From NCBI GenBank assembly GCA_947474395.1, contig CANJID010000009.1, positions 1 through 64,000 of the forward strand: DNA of 64,000 bases, given 5' to 3'. Shown one piece after another: positions 38,769-47,965 of the stretch. Position numbers and translations under genes: made by a program. The first letter of the stretch is position 1, and each line of letters opens with the position of its first letter. The notes beneath the pieces are model-generated. The model saw nothing but the letters and a program-made list of their open reading frames with translations. It did not search any database and was not told the origin of the DNA. Source of the stretch: Caulobacterales bacterium (GTDB taxonomy: Bacteria > Pseudomonadota > Alphaproteobacteria > Caulobacterales > Caulobacteraceae).

Positions 38769-39467
38769 ATGGACGTGTTCGACCTGCAGGCGCGGCTCCT
38801 CGGCCAAGGCTTTTCGCCCGGCATGGACGGCCAGCTCAGCGGCGCCACCCTCGGGGCTCTCTTCGCCTATGTCGGCTCGCGGCCTCCCGGCGACGCCCTG
38901 ACCGCGGCCATGGGCGCCTCGGCGGCGGAGCACTTCCCCACCTACGCCATCGACACGCCGCTGCGCATCGCCCACTTCCTGGCCCAGGGAGCGGTGGAGA
39001 CCGGTGGCTACAAGCGGCTGGAGGAGAACCTCTCCTATTCGGCCCAGCGCCTGACGCAGGTGTGGCCCAGGCGTTTCCCGACCCTGGCGGCGGCGCAAGC
39101 GTGCGCCAACAATGCCGAGGCTCTGGCCAACCAGGTCTACGCCGACCGCATCGGCAACGGCCCCACCGCCAGCGGAGACGGCTGGCGTTTTCGCGGCCGG
39201 GGCCTGCTCCAGCTCACCGGCCGGGCCAACTACGCCCAGGCGGAAAAGGACACCGGGGTCGCCGTGGTCGCGCACCCCGATTACGCCGCCGACCCGGGGC
39301 TCTCGGTGCAGATCGCCTGCGCCTACTGGGGCCTGAAGGCCATCAACGGCCTCGCCGACGCCGACGACCTGACGGGCGTGCGCCAGAAGGTCAACGGCGG
39401 CCAGACCGGAATCAACGAGGCCAGGACCTACCTGGACAAGGCCAAGCACGTCCTGATGCCGGGCTAG
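38769..39467 (+). CDS. GH19-family chitinase/lysozyme-like hydrolase
   Basis: The 232-residue protein has a GH19 catalytic domain: FLAQGAVETGGYKRLEENLSYSAQRL provides the two acidic residues Glu77 (general acid) and Glu86. RFRGRGLLQLTGRANY, ACAYWGLKAINGLAD and KVNGGQTGINEAR complete the signature. The first 45 residues may be a small peptidoglycan-binding-like helical segment. No signal peptide is seen, as in phage endolysins and type-six effectors. ATG 38769 has GGGAG eight bases upstream and is preferred to 38742. No phage genes flank it. Confidence 0.82.
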   Translation: MDVFDLQARLLGQGFSPGMDGQLSGATLGALFAYVGSRPPGDALTAAMGASAAEHFPTYAIDTPLRIAHFLAQGAVETGGYKRLEENLSYSAQRLTQVWPRRFPTLAAAQACANNAEALANQVYADRIGNGPTASGDGWRFRGRGLLQLTGRANYAQAEKDTGVAVVAHPDYAADPGLSVQIACAYWGLKAINGLADADDLTGVRQKVNGGQTGINEARTYLDKAKHVLMPG

Positions 39468-39484
39468 CCGGGACCGGGGCGTGG

Positions 39485-41044
39485 CTAGGGTTTGCGCGTG
39501 GCCATCTGCGCCCGCCGCCACGCGAAATAGCCGTCCAGGACCTTGAGCTTGTCGAGGTTGGCGACGCCGCCGAGCGTCGGCTTGTCGGCGAAGTGCATGA
39601 CCTGGGGCCGGCCTTCCGAATAGGCGGGCCAGGTGGGCAGGCCGGGGCCGTTGGGATCGCCGGTCCTGGCGAAGTTCACCCAATAGGCCTGCATCGTTTC
39701 CGAGACCGCGCGGTCGATCGGCCGGTAGGTCATCTCCGGCTGTTTGTCGAAGGTCCCGAACACGTAAGGCACCTCCGCCCCGTGGGCCGCGCCGCGGTCC
39801 TTGTAGGCGGGCTGGTCCGGCCAGGGCGGGACGTGCTCGAAGTAGTAGGCGAAGACCTTGCCCCGCCCGGCGCGCGACTGGAGGTTGGCCCAGGCCCAGG
39901 TGTGCCAGGCGAAGGTCCCCTCGCGGAAGATGTCCTGGGCGGAGCGCTGATAGGCGGCTTCCGTGGCCGGATAGGCGGCCAGTATCCTGTCGGCGTAGTC
40001 GCCGTAGGCGTTGCGGGTGGTGGTCAGGTAGGCGGCGGCGCTGGCCGGTTTCGGGGTCAGGGCGCCCTCGTCGGCGTTGGTCCCGATCAGGACGGGGACG
40101 TCGTTGTACCGGTGGGCGGCGTAGGCTTCGTACTGGTCGCCCGTGAGAACGTAGCCGTCCATCACCGGCCAGTAGGTTCCGCGCGCGTTGCCGGTGATCT
40201 TCAGGATGTCGGCGACGGGGAGCTTCCGCGCTTCGGGGATGCCGCTGACGTTCAGCCGCGCCATGAGGGCGACGCCGGTGCGCTCAGCCGTCGCGATGGT
40301 GGGGATGTACTGGCCGCCCTCTCCTGCCGCCTTGGCCGGGCTGAACGAGCCGCCGCTCTGGGAAATGGCCCGCTGGAACAGCCCCTTGGCCCGGGGCGAG
40401 CCCGCCAGCATGGAGACCGACTGGCCTCCCGCCGACTGGCCGAAGATGGTGACGCGGCCGGGGTCGCCCCCGAAGGCGGCGATGTTGCGCTTGATCCATT
40501 GCAGCCCGGCGATCTGGTCCATCAGGCCGTAGGTCCCGACGCCCTTGCCGCCGCCCTCGCGGGTCAGGTCCGGATGGGCGAGGAAGCCCAGCGCCCCGAC
40601 CCGGTAGGCGATGGAGACCACCACCACGCCGCGCTTGGCTAGAGACGCGCCGTCGAAACGGGGGTCGCTCGTGGCGCCGACCGCCATTGCCCCGCCGTAG
40701 ATCCAAACCATCACCGGCAGGCGCGCGCCGGCCTTGGCGGCCGGGGTCCAGACGTTGAGGTATAGGCAATCCTCGGCGGAGGGCGCGGCGCCTCCTTGCG
40801 CGCAAGGCAGGGCGAAGGCGGTGGTCTGCTTCACGTCCTGCCAGGGGACCACGGTGCGGGGCGCGCGCCAGCGCAGGGAATTGATCGGCGCCGCCGCGAA
40901 GGGCACGCCCTTGTAGACGGTCAGCCCGCCCTCGGCCGCGCCTTCCACCAGCCCGCCCTCGGTGCGGACGGGGGCGGCGGACGCGGTCCCGGCCGCCGCC
41001 AGGATGAGGGCGGCGAGCGGGGCGGCGATCAGGCTCCAACGCAT
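39485..41044 (-). CDS. Type B carboxylesterase, exported
   Basis: The 519-residue serine hydrolase has a signal peptide to about residue 24 (ASAA). It has the carboxylesterase-B signatures EDCLYLNVWTP (about 91-101) and the nucleophile elbow FGGDPGRVTIFGQSAGG with Ser204. IGTNADEG (acidic triad member region) and HGAEVPYVFGTF (His) follow. It would cleave carboxylic esters in the periplasm. It is 70 bases downstream of the PQQ dehydrogenase gene on the same strand, so both may act on one ester-linked substrate. Confidence 0.88.
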   Translation of the reverse strand: MRWSLIAAPLAALILAAAGTASAAPVRTEGGLVEGAAEGGLTVYKGVPFAAAPINSLRWRAPRTVVPWQDVKQTTAFALPCAQGGAAPSAEDCLYLNVWTPAAKAGARLPVMVWIYGGAMAVGATSDPRFDGASLAKRGVVVVSIAYRVGALGFLAHPDLTREGGGKGVGTYGLMDQIAGLQWIKRNIAAFGGDPGRVTIFGQSAGGQSVSMLAGSPRAKGLFQRAISQSGGSFSPAKAAGEGGQYIPTIATAERTGVALMARLNVSGIPEARKLPVADILKITGNARGTYWPVMDGYVLTGDQYEAYAAHRYNDVPVLIGTNADEGALTPKPASAAAYLTTTRNAYGDYADRILAAYPATEAAYQRSAQDIFREGTFAWHTWAWANLQSRAGRGKVFAYYFEHVPPWPDQPAYKDRGAAHGAEVPYVFGTFDKQPEMTYRPIDRAVSETMQAYWVNFARTGDPNGPGLPTWPAYSEGRPQVMHFADKPTLGGVANLDKLKVLDGYFAWRRAQMATRKP

Positions 41045-41114
41045 GTGGCAGGTCTCCGCGCCTTTGCGGCGCGGAGCCTACGTCGGCCTATGAGGCCTGG
41101 AAAGCGGCGCGGGC

Positions 41115-43187
41115 CTAGCGCGTCAGGGACAGCACATAGGCGGTCAGGCCCTCGATCTGCGCCGCGGTCAGGGAGGCGCCGAAAGCGGGCATGTCGTTTC
41201 GCCCTCGGCTGACCGTGGCGACGATACTGTCGTGGGTCAGGCCCTTGGCGTAGCCCGGGCCGTGGGTGGTGCCCTTGCCGTCCTCGCCGTGGCAGGTGGC
41301 GCAGGCGCCGGTGAAGAGGTCCTTGGTGATGGCCACGTCCATGGGCGGAGGCGCCGCCGCTGCGACGGCCGCCCCTGCCGGGGGAGGCGCGGCGGGCGCC
41401 GGGTCCGCAGAGCCGCGAGGCATTGAGTTCACCTTGCCGTCGAGGGCGAAGAGCCAGAGGCCGTCCGAGCGCTTGGAGCCGGCCACCAGACCGGTGCCGC
41501 CAGCGAGCACGACGACGTACTGCTTGCCCTTGTATTCGAACATGGAGGCCGGGGCGTTGACCCCGCCGTCGGTCTGGAATTCCCACAGCTTCAGGCCGTT
41601 GGTCTTGTCCAGCGCCTGGAAGCGCCCGTCGCTGCGGCCCACGAACAGCAGGCCGCCCGCCGTGGTCAGCAGGCCGGAGTAGCAGGGCTCGACCCACTGC
41701 TGCTGCCATTTGAGCTTGTTGGTGGTGATGTCGAGCGCCGCCACCACGCCGCGCCGCGGCATGGGGGCGGTGCGCACGCTGATGCTGCCCGAATAGTCCT
41801 GGCCCGGGGTGATCGGGTAGTCGGCATTGCCGCCTCCCTTGCCCCAGCCGGAATCGACGGCGCAGACGTACATGAGCTTGCTGACCGGGTCATAGGACGA
41901 GGGCGGCCAGACCGCGGCGTTCGAGGGCCGCCACACCGTGCCCTGGGGGCCGAAGGGGGTGAAGATGCGGCCCTTGTTCACCAGGACGTAGTCCTCGGGG
42001 TTCATGTCGAACTCCTGGGGCACGAAGGCGTCGCCGATCGGATAGGGCTGGGTCTTGGAGGTGTGCTGGCTGGGCTCCTGCATCACCGGCTTCTCGACGA
42101 TGCCGACCAGGGGTTTGCCGGTGACGCGATCGAGGATGTACACCCAGCCGGTCTTGCCCGCCTGGGCGATGCCCTTCCTCATCTTCCCCTTGTAGGGGGC
42201 GTCGAACAGGATGACCGGGTTCGGGGCGTCGTAGTCCCACATGTCGTGGTGCACTTCCTGGAAATGCCAGCGGTACTTTCCGGTGTGGGCGTCGATAGCC
42301 AGGATCGAGGCGGAGAACAGGTTGTCGCCCTTGCGCAGGCGCCCGTTCAGCACCGGCCCCGGATTGGCGGTGGAGAAGTAGAGCAGCCCCAGCTCCGGAT
42401 CGACCGCCGGGGTCTGCCACATCCCGGCGCCGCCGTGGGTCCAGACCTCCGAGTCCTGCGGCCAGGTGTCGTGACCGAACTCGCCGGGCCCGGGGATGGT
42501 GTAGAAGGTCCAGACGAGGTGGCCGTCCTTGGCGTCGTAGGCCTTCACCCGGCCGCGGATGCCGCCGTCCGAGCCGGCGAAGCCGGTGATCACCATGCCG
42601 TCGTAGTAGAGCGGCGCCTGGGCGATGACGTAGCGGGCCTTGGGGTCCTCGGTCTGGATCTGCCAGATCACCTTTCCGGTCTTCTGGTCGAGGGCGAACA
42701 TGCGGGCGTCCAGGGTGCCGACGAAGATCTTGCCCTCGCCTAAGGCGACGCCCCGCCCGTCCCAGCCGCAGCAGGGCCGCGTCAGGTTCGCGTCGACATT
42801 GGCCTTCCAGTGCCAGACGACCTTGCCGGTATCGATGGAGACGGCCAGGGCGTCGCCCTCGCCGGTCTGGATGTAGATCATGCCGTCGTAGACGATCGGC
42901 TGGGCCTGGTTGCCCGCGCGGGGGTTCAGGCCGGCGCCGTTCAGGGAGGCGCGCCAGACCGCCTTCATCCCGGCGACGTTGGACTTGTTGATCCCGTCGA
43001 GCGGCGAATAGCGCTGGTTCCAGCTGTTGCCGCCGTTGGTGATCCAGCCGTCCCGCGGCAGGGCGGAGAGCTCCTTGCCCGTGAAGGCCGGTGCCGCCTG
43101 TTGCGCCGCCGCCGTCTGCACGATCACCGCGCCGGCGAGGGCCGCAAGGACCGCGCACGCCATCCTGCCGATGAGACTCCACCGCAT
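41115..43187 (-). CDS. PQQ-dependent quinohaemoprotein alcohol dehydrogenase
   Basis: The 690-residue periplasmic enzyme has a signal peptide (to about residue 28) and an eight-bladed PQQ propeller with tryptophan-docking repeats (ALAVSIDTGKVVWHWK, VKAYDAKDGHLVWTFY, AIDAHTGKYRWHFQ). The vicinal disulfide Cys-Cys is in TRPCCGWDGRG, and WDYDAPNPVILFD is an active-site segment. The Pro/Ala linker near 605-625 leads to a C-terminal cytochrome c domain with CATCH. This is the type II alcohol dehydrogenase layout. GGGGGAG before ATG 43187 fixes the start; a longer frame exists but lacks support. It is divergent from the MFS transporter gene. Confidence 0.9.
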   Translation of the reverse strand: MRWSLIGRMACAVLAALAGAVIVQTAAAQQAAPAFTGKELSALPRDGWITNGGNSWNQRYSPLDGINKSNVAGMKAVWRASLNGAGLNPRAGNQAQPIVYDGMIYIQTGEGDALAVSIDTGKVVWHWKANVDANLTRPCCGWDGRGVALGEGKIFVGTLDARMFALDQKTGKVIWQIQTEDPKARYVIAQAPLYYDGMVITGFAGSDGGIRGRVKAYDAKDGHLVWTFYTIPGPGEFGHDTWPQDSEVWTHGGAGMWQTPAVDPELGLLYFSTANPGPVLNGRLRKGDNLFSASILAIDAHTGKYRWHFQEVHHDMWDYDAPNPVILFDAPYKGKMRKGIAQAGKTGWVYILDRVTGKPLVGIVEKPVMQEPSQHTSKTQPYPIGDAFVPQEFDMNPEDYVLVNKGRIFTPFGPQGTVWRPSNAAVWPPSSYDPVSKLMYVCAVDSGWGKGGGNADYPITPGQDYSGSISVRTAPMPRRGVVAALDITTNKLKWQQQWVEPCYSGLLTTAGGLLFVGRSDGRFQALDKTNGLKLWEFQTDGGVNAPASMFEYKGKQYVVVLAGGTGLVAGSKRSDGLWLFALDGKVNSMPRGSADPAPAAPPPAGAAVAAAAPPPMDVAITKDLFTGACATCHGEDGKGTTHGPGYAKGLTHDSIVATVSRGRNDMPAFGASLTAAQIEGLTAYVLSLTR

Positions 43188-43405
43188 ACTTTCGTCTCCC
43201 CCGGGACGGGCGCATGGACGCGCCTCTTGATCGTTCCACGCGCGGCCGTCGTCGTCGCGCACGTACTAGAGATACGATGGACGGGGCGGGCAAGTCCGCC
43301 GGGCCGGCCGGCCACGCCGCTTGCCTCGGGCGAGCCCTCGCGCATAGGCTCGGCCCGAAAAGAACGGCCGGCGCCGCCAGGCCGTCACAGACATAGGGTG
43401 GGACC
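43188..43405. promoter_or_regulatory. Divergent intergenic region (PQQ dehydrogenase / MFS transporter)
   Basis: These 218 GC-rich bases hold both promoters. A GTACTAGAGATAC patch near 43262-43274 is the least GC-rich stretch. I see no convincing operator or structured RNA. Confidence 0.3.
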
Positions 43406-44641
43406 ATGGCCTCGAGCGACCGGCGGGTGGGCGTGACGCTCGCCCTGTGCTTCCTGGCCGCGGTGATGGAGGGGATCGACCTCCAGTCCATGGGCGTCGC
43501 TGGGCCGATGCTCTCCCCCGAATTCATGCTCGGCAAGGCCGAGTTCGGCCGGATCGTCGCCATCAGCGGGATCGGGCTCTTCATCGGCGCGGTCGGCTGC
43601 GGGCGCCTCGCCGACAGCTTCGGCCGCAAGGCGATGCTGGTCGCCTCCATGGCGATCTTCGGCGTCTTCACCGTCGCCACAGCCCTGGTCCATAACGTCG
43701 AGGCGCTGACGGTGGTCCGCTTCCTGACGGGCCTCGGCCTTGGCGGGGCCCTGCCGAACCTCGTCGCCCTGATCTCCGAGGCGGTCGGCGGGCAAAGCAA
43801 GATCAGCCGGGTGGTGTTCACTTTCGCCGGCATGCCCATCGGCGGGACCATCGTCTCCTTCGTGGCGCGGGCGGCGGCGCAGACCGGCGACTGGCGGCTG
43901 ATCTTCTACGTCGGCGGGATCGCGCCCCTGGTGCTGGCGGCGGCCATGGTCTTCGTCCTGCCGGAATCCACCCAGTTCACCAAGGCGAAGGCGGCGGCCG
44001 CCGCCGGCGTGGCCGTGCGGGTGAACAGCCTGAAGGCCCTGCTCGGCGAGGGGCGGGCCCGGGCGTCCATCTGCCTGTGGGTCTGCTGCCTCTTGATGAA
44101 CCTGATGTCCTTCCTGCTGCTCAACTGGCTGCCGTCGCTGAACGTGGCCAAGGGCTTCTCGGCCTCCGACGCCTCGACCCTGCAGATCGTCCTGAACCTG
44201 GCCAGCTGCGTGGGCTCGGTGACCGCCGGCTACATGATGGAGAAGCGGCCGGGCAAGCTGGTGCTGGGGAGCCTGTTCGTCGGGCTGGCGCTGTGCCTCC
44301 TGGCCCTGGCCTGGAGCGGCTCCAATTTCGGTCTGACCGCCGTGGTCGTGGGCCTGACGGGGACCTGCCTGTTCGGCGGCCTCTACATCATCTACGGCCT
44401 GATCCCGACCTTCTACCCGACCCTGGCGCGGGGCGTGGGCGCGGGCGCCTCCTTCGCGGCGGGGCGGGTGGGGGCCATCGTCGGCCCCCTGCTGGCGGGG
44501 GAAATCCTCGGGGCCGGACGCGGCGCGGGGGATGTTCTGCAGGCCTTGTTGCCAGTCACCGCCATCGCCGGGGTCAGCGCCATGGTCCTGCTATGGCGCC
44601 CCAACTACGCGGCGGAAGAGGCTCCGGCGCCGGCCGAGTGA
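43406..44641 (+). CDS. MFS transporter, aromatic acid:H+ symporter type
   Basis: The 411-residue protein has 12 predicted helices. The first helix holds the AAHS-type motif FLAAVMEGIDLQSMGVAGP (acidic residue in TM1), the loop 2-3 motif GCGRLADSFGRKAM matches the MFS G-x-x-x-D-R/K consensus, and RFLTGLGLGGALPN is TM4. The family (MhpT/PcaK-like) imports aromatic or other organic acids. Placement next to PQQ dehydrogenase and esterase genes suggests uptake of a related substrate or product. Confidence 0.87.
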   Translation: MASSDRRVGVTLALCFLAAVMEGIDLQSMGVAGPMLSPEFMLGKAEFGRIVAISGIGLFIGAVGCGRLADSFGRKAMLVASMAIFGVFTVATALVHNVEALTVVRFLTGLGLGGALPNLVALISEAVGGQSKISRVVFTFAGMPIGGTIVSFVARAAAQTGDWRLIFYVGGIAPLVLAAAMVFVLPESTQFTKAKAAAAAGVAVRVNSLKALLGEGRARASICLWVCCLLMNLMSFLLLNWLPSLNVAKGFSASDASTLQIVLNLASCVGSVTAGYMMEKRPGKLVLGSLFVGLALCLLALAWSGSNFGLTAVVVGLTGTCLFGGLYIIYGLIPTFYPTLARGVGAGASFAAGRVGAIVGPLLAGEILGAGRGAGDVLQALLPVTAIAGVSAMVLLWRPNYAAEEAPAPAE

Positions 44642-44755
44642 GCCGCAGGACACTTTGACGGCGCCCTGTGCAAGATCAGGGCTTTGCGCCGAAAAACGAA
44701 CCGCTTCGTCCAAAGAAGGTTTCTCCGCCCGAGCGATGCGGGAACAAGGCGGACG

Positions 44756-46342
44756 ATGATGGGGGCGACCGCTTCGCGAGCGATCAGGCTGGGATGGCTG
44801 CTGGCCTGCGCCGGGGGGGGCGACGCCTTGCCTCAAGGCGCTTGGGCCCAGACCGTCGCCGAACCCACTGACGCGGACATAGCCGAAGCCTCCGCCCCGG
44901 CCTTCGGCGTGATCGGCTATCCGCCGGCCTTCTTCGACCAATACCGGCCGTCCACCGCCCAGGACATGATCAGCCGCATCCCCGGCTTCACCTACAACAA
45001 GGGCGACGACGTGCGCGGCTTTGGCGGGGCCGCCGGGAACGTGCTGATCGACGGGGAGCGCCCGTCCTCCAAGACCGTCACCCTGGACGACGCCCTCCGG
45101 CGCATCCTGGCCTCCCAGGTCGTCCGCATCGACCTGATCCGCGGCGGCGCCCCCGGGGTGGACATGCAGGGCCAGGCGGTGGTGGCCAATGTCATCCGCA
45201 AGACCGGCGCGGACACATCCGTCTCGGTCGAGTTCATGGGCAAGGTCTACAACGACCACCCCATGGGCGCGACGGGGCGCCTCGACGCCTCCACCAAGGT
45301 CGGAAATCTCCGCCTCAGCGGCGCCGCGAGCGCCAGGATCGAGAAGCAGCAGGGCGACAGCGGCAACGGCAACTTCTACCGCCGCAACGGCGCCGGGGGG
45401 GTGATCGCCGCAGGGCCCTTCTACGCCAACATCGACAGCCGTATCTATTCGGCCAACGGGGCGGCGGAGTTCCGCAACTTCCGCCTCAACGCCGGGGTGG
45501 AGCGGACCGAGACCCCGCGCACCGAATACGCCGACCTGACCACCAACGTCGGCCTTCGCGTCCTCGAGCGCACCATCAACGACCTGGACACCAACAAGGC
45601 CGAGGTCGGCGGAGACTACCAGCAGCCGCTGGCCTTTGGGGTGGTCGGCCGGCTGGTGGCCCTGCACACCTACAAAGCCAGCGACCTGACCTCGGTGCAG
45701 ACGGGCGCGCGGGCGCCGTCCCAGTCGACCAAGGCGGCCCGGGGACATGAATCCATCGTGCGCGGGACCTTGAGGGGCCTCTTCCTCGGCACCACCCTGG
45801 AGACCGGCGGGGAGGTCGCCCTCAACACCCTGGACGTGGTCTCCAGCCTGACCACGGGGGGCGTGGCCGTGGTCCTTCCTTCCGCCAATGTGCGGGTGGA
45901 GGAGAAGCGGGCCGAGGGTTTCCTCAACGTCTCGGTCAAGCCGACGCCGCGCCTGTCCCTGGACGGGGGCCTGCGGGTCGAGACCTCCACCATCACCCAG
46001 AGCGGGGACGTCTCGAAGCGCAAGACCCTGACCTTCTTCAAGCCCCGCCTCACCCTCGCCTACGAGGTATCGCCCAAGGCCCAGCTGCGAGCCCGTTTCG
46101 AGCGCACGGTCGGCCAGCTCAATTTCGAGGATTTCGCCGCCTCGGGGGACCTTTCGGCCGGGGTCCTGAACGTGGGCAACTCCAACCTGGAGCCGGAGCG
46201 GGCCTGGGTCGCCGAGCTCGCCTGGGAGCAGAGGTTCTGGGGGGCCGGCGCTCTGGTCCTGACCGCCACCCACAGCGCCGTGGAGCAGGTCAGCGACGTG
46301 GTGCCGATCGTGGTCGGCCCCAGTGTGTTCGACGCGCCGGGC
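44756..46342 (+). pseudogene. TonB-dependent receptor, 3' end missing
   Basis: After a signal peptide (MMGATASRAIRLGWLLACAG... ending GAWAQ), the plug domain ISRIPGFTYNKGDDVRGFGG...NVLIDGERPSSK and many barrel strands are present. At about residue 529 the sequence reaches PSVFDAPG and then turns into the antisense of cheB. It continues nonsensically (arginine- and serine-rich) to a stop at 46651. At least the last 150 or so residues of the barrel and its terminal aromatic are missing, so the protein could not insert in the outer membrane. The ATG at 44756 (or 44759) fits the signal peptide. Confidence 0.8.
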
Positions 46343-46346
46343 AGGG
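46338..46346. other. Junction joining two truncated convergent genes
   Basis: Receptor homology on the plus strand stops at the GGC glycine codon 46340-46342. CheB homology on the minus strand stops at the CTG leucine codon 46342-46344. The two therefore abut within a few bases, and both lose their 3' parts. This is the expected product of a deletion between two convergent genes, or of an assembly join. Confidence 0.75.
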
Positions 46347-46617
46347 TCGCCTCCGCGCCCCGGGCGGTCAGGGTCGAGACCATGACCACGGGCATGGGGC
46401 GCAGGCGCATCAGCTTCTCGAGGAACTCGAGGCCGTTCATGTTGGGCATCTCGACGTCCAGGGTGATGACGTCGGGATTGAGCGCCTTGATGCGCTCGCG
46501 GGCCTGCAGGGGATCGGCCGCCTGGCCCACCACCTCGATCTCGGGGTCGGCGCTCAGGACAGCCGCGATCAGGCCGCGCATGGTGGCCGAGTCGTCGACG
46601 ATGAGGGCGCGGATCAT
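46342..46617 (-). pseudogene. cheB: CheB methylesterase, receiver-domain fragment
   Basis: The 92 native residues run from [15 protein letters not shown] (phosphoacceptor Asp54 in [12 protein letters not shown]) to [17 protein letters not shown]. In intact CheB, RALELGA...DFVAKP, the linker and a methylesterase domain with its Ser-His-Asp triad would follow. Here the frame continues into antisense receptor sequence until 46060, giving a possible 185-residue chimera with no esterase. The receiver itself lacks its last helices and the conserved Lys. Its ATG overlaps the cheR stop (ATGA), as in an intact che operon. Confidence 0.85.
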
Positions 46618-47501
46618 TTCGGGCGCTCCGCGCCCAGGCGGTAGGTGGTGATCCCTTCCGGGTGCAGAACCGAAGCGGCGGGCCCGCTCACCCGCTCGGA
46701 ATGGCCGATGTAGAGGAAGGAGCCCTGGCTCATCAGCGGGGTGAAGCGCCGCCACACCTGGCTCTGGGTGTCCTCGCCGAAATAGATCACCACGTTGCGG
46801 CAGAAGATGGCGTCGAACCGGCCCTTCATCGGCCAGTCGCCGATCAGGTTCAGCTCGCGGAAGCTGACCAGGGCGCGCAGCTCCTCGGCCATGCGGTACG
46901 AGCCCGGCGACCCCGGCGCGGCGCTGGTGAAGCGGCGGCGGAACTCGGGTGGGATGCCGGCCAGCAGGTTCTCGGAATAGACGCCGGCATGGCCTTCGGC
47001 GACCACATTGGGGTCGATGTCGGTGGCCAGGATCCTGATGTCGTAGTTGGCCGCCTCGGGCATGAGCCCGAGCACGGTCATGGCCATGGAGTAGGGCTCC
47101 TGGCCGCTGGAGCAGGCGGCCGACCACAGGCGCACCTTCCCGCCGCGCCGGGCGGCGTCGAGCAGGGGCGGCAGCACCTTGTCGCGCAGGTGGTCGAAGT
47201 GGTGCGGCTCGCGGAAGAAGCGGGTGACGTTGGTCGTCAGCGCCGCCAGCATCCTCTGCCGCTCGTCGATATTGGCCGCGTCGGCGACCAGGGCGCAGTA
47301 GTCCCGGAAGCTGGCGAGCCCCAGGGCGCGCAGCCGCTTGGCCAGGCGCGAATAGACCAGGGTCGCCTTGCTCTCCGGCAGGGCGATCCCGGCGTCTCCG
47401 TGCAGCATGGCGGCGATCTTGCGGAAATCCTCCGCCGTGAAGGCGAATTCCCCGTCGACCATGCGCGGACCGGAATCGGCTTTCATGGCGACGGCGGTCA
47501 T
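46614..47501 (-). CDS. cheR: Chemoreceptor glutamate methyltransferase CheR
   Basis: The 295-residue protein has the N-terminal helical CheR domain (about residues 20-75) with [13 protein letters not shown] following. The SAM-binding domain has [31 protein letters not shown] and [12 protein letters not shown]. It adds methyl groups to receptor glutamates for adaptation. It overlaps cheW by four bases and cheB by four bases. The operon receptor ends in a GWDEF pentapeptide that can tether CheR. Confidence 0.93.
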   Translation of the reverse strand: MTAVAMKADSGPRMVDGEFAFTAEDFRKIAAMLHGDAGIALPESKATLVYSRLAKRLRALGLASFRDYCALVADAANIDERQRMLAALTTNVTRFFREPHHFDHLRDKVLPPLLDAARRGGKVRLWSAACSSGQEPYSMAMTVLGLMPEAANYDIRILATDIDPNVVAEGHAGVYSENLLAGIPPEFRRRFTSAAPGSPGSYRMAEELRALVSFRELNLIGDWPMKGRFDAIFCRNVVIYFGEDTQSQVWRRFTPLMSQGSFLYIGHSERVSGPAASVLHPEGITTYRLGAERPK

Positions 47502-47962
47502 GCCGCTTCCAGTTCGAGGGAGGGCAGGACGCGGTCGAGGCTGATCAGGCTGATCATCCGCCCTTCGATGGCCAGGAGGCCCCGCACGAAGGTGCGCGCG
47601 GTGTCGGAGGCCACGTCCGGGGTCGGCTGGATCACGTCGTCGGTGACGGTGAGGATGTCGGACACCGCGTCCACCAGCAGGCCCACGGTCTGGGCGCCGA
47701 TCTGGGCGACGATGATCACGTGCCGGTCGCTGGCCTCCGCGCTCTCGAAGCCGAGGCGGGCGGCCAGGTCCACGATCGGCAGCACGGCGCCGCGCAGGTT
47801 GATGACGCCCCGCACGAAGGCCGGGGACTGGGGCACGGCGGTCGCCGCGGTCCAGCCGCGGATCTCGCGGACGGCCATGATGTCGACGCAGAACTCCTGG
47901 GCGTTGACGCGGAAGGAGATCAGTTCGCGGGCGCCGCCGGGGACAGTTTGGGTGGGGGTCAT
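47498..47962 (-). CDS. cheW: Chemotaxis coupling protein CheW
   Basis: This 154-residue single-domain CheW has the core [41 protein letters not shown] (about 32-73), DSIV-like [12 protein letters not shown] and a C-terminal [11 protein letters not shown]. It links receptors to CheA. It starts three bases after the cheA stop and overlaps cheR by four. Confidence 0.93.
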   Translation of the reverse strand: MTPTQTVPGGARELISFRVNAQEFCVDIMAVREIRGWTAATAVPQSPAFVRGVINLRGAVLPIVDLAARLGFESAEASDRHVIIVAQIGAQTVGLLVDAVSDILTVTDDVIQPTPDVASDTARTFVRGLLAIEGRMISLISLDRVLPSLELEAA

Positions 47963-47965
47963 GAT

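Noticed and set aside
46060-46341. Continuation of the cheB frame as a possible novel output domain
   Set aside because: The sequence is exactly antisense to receptor barrel codons, so it is read-through across the junction rather than a new domain.
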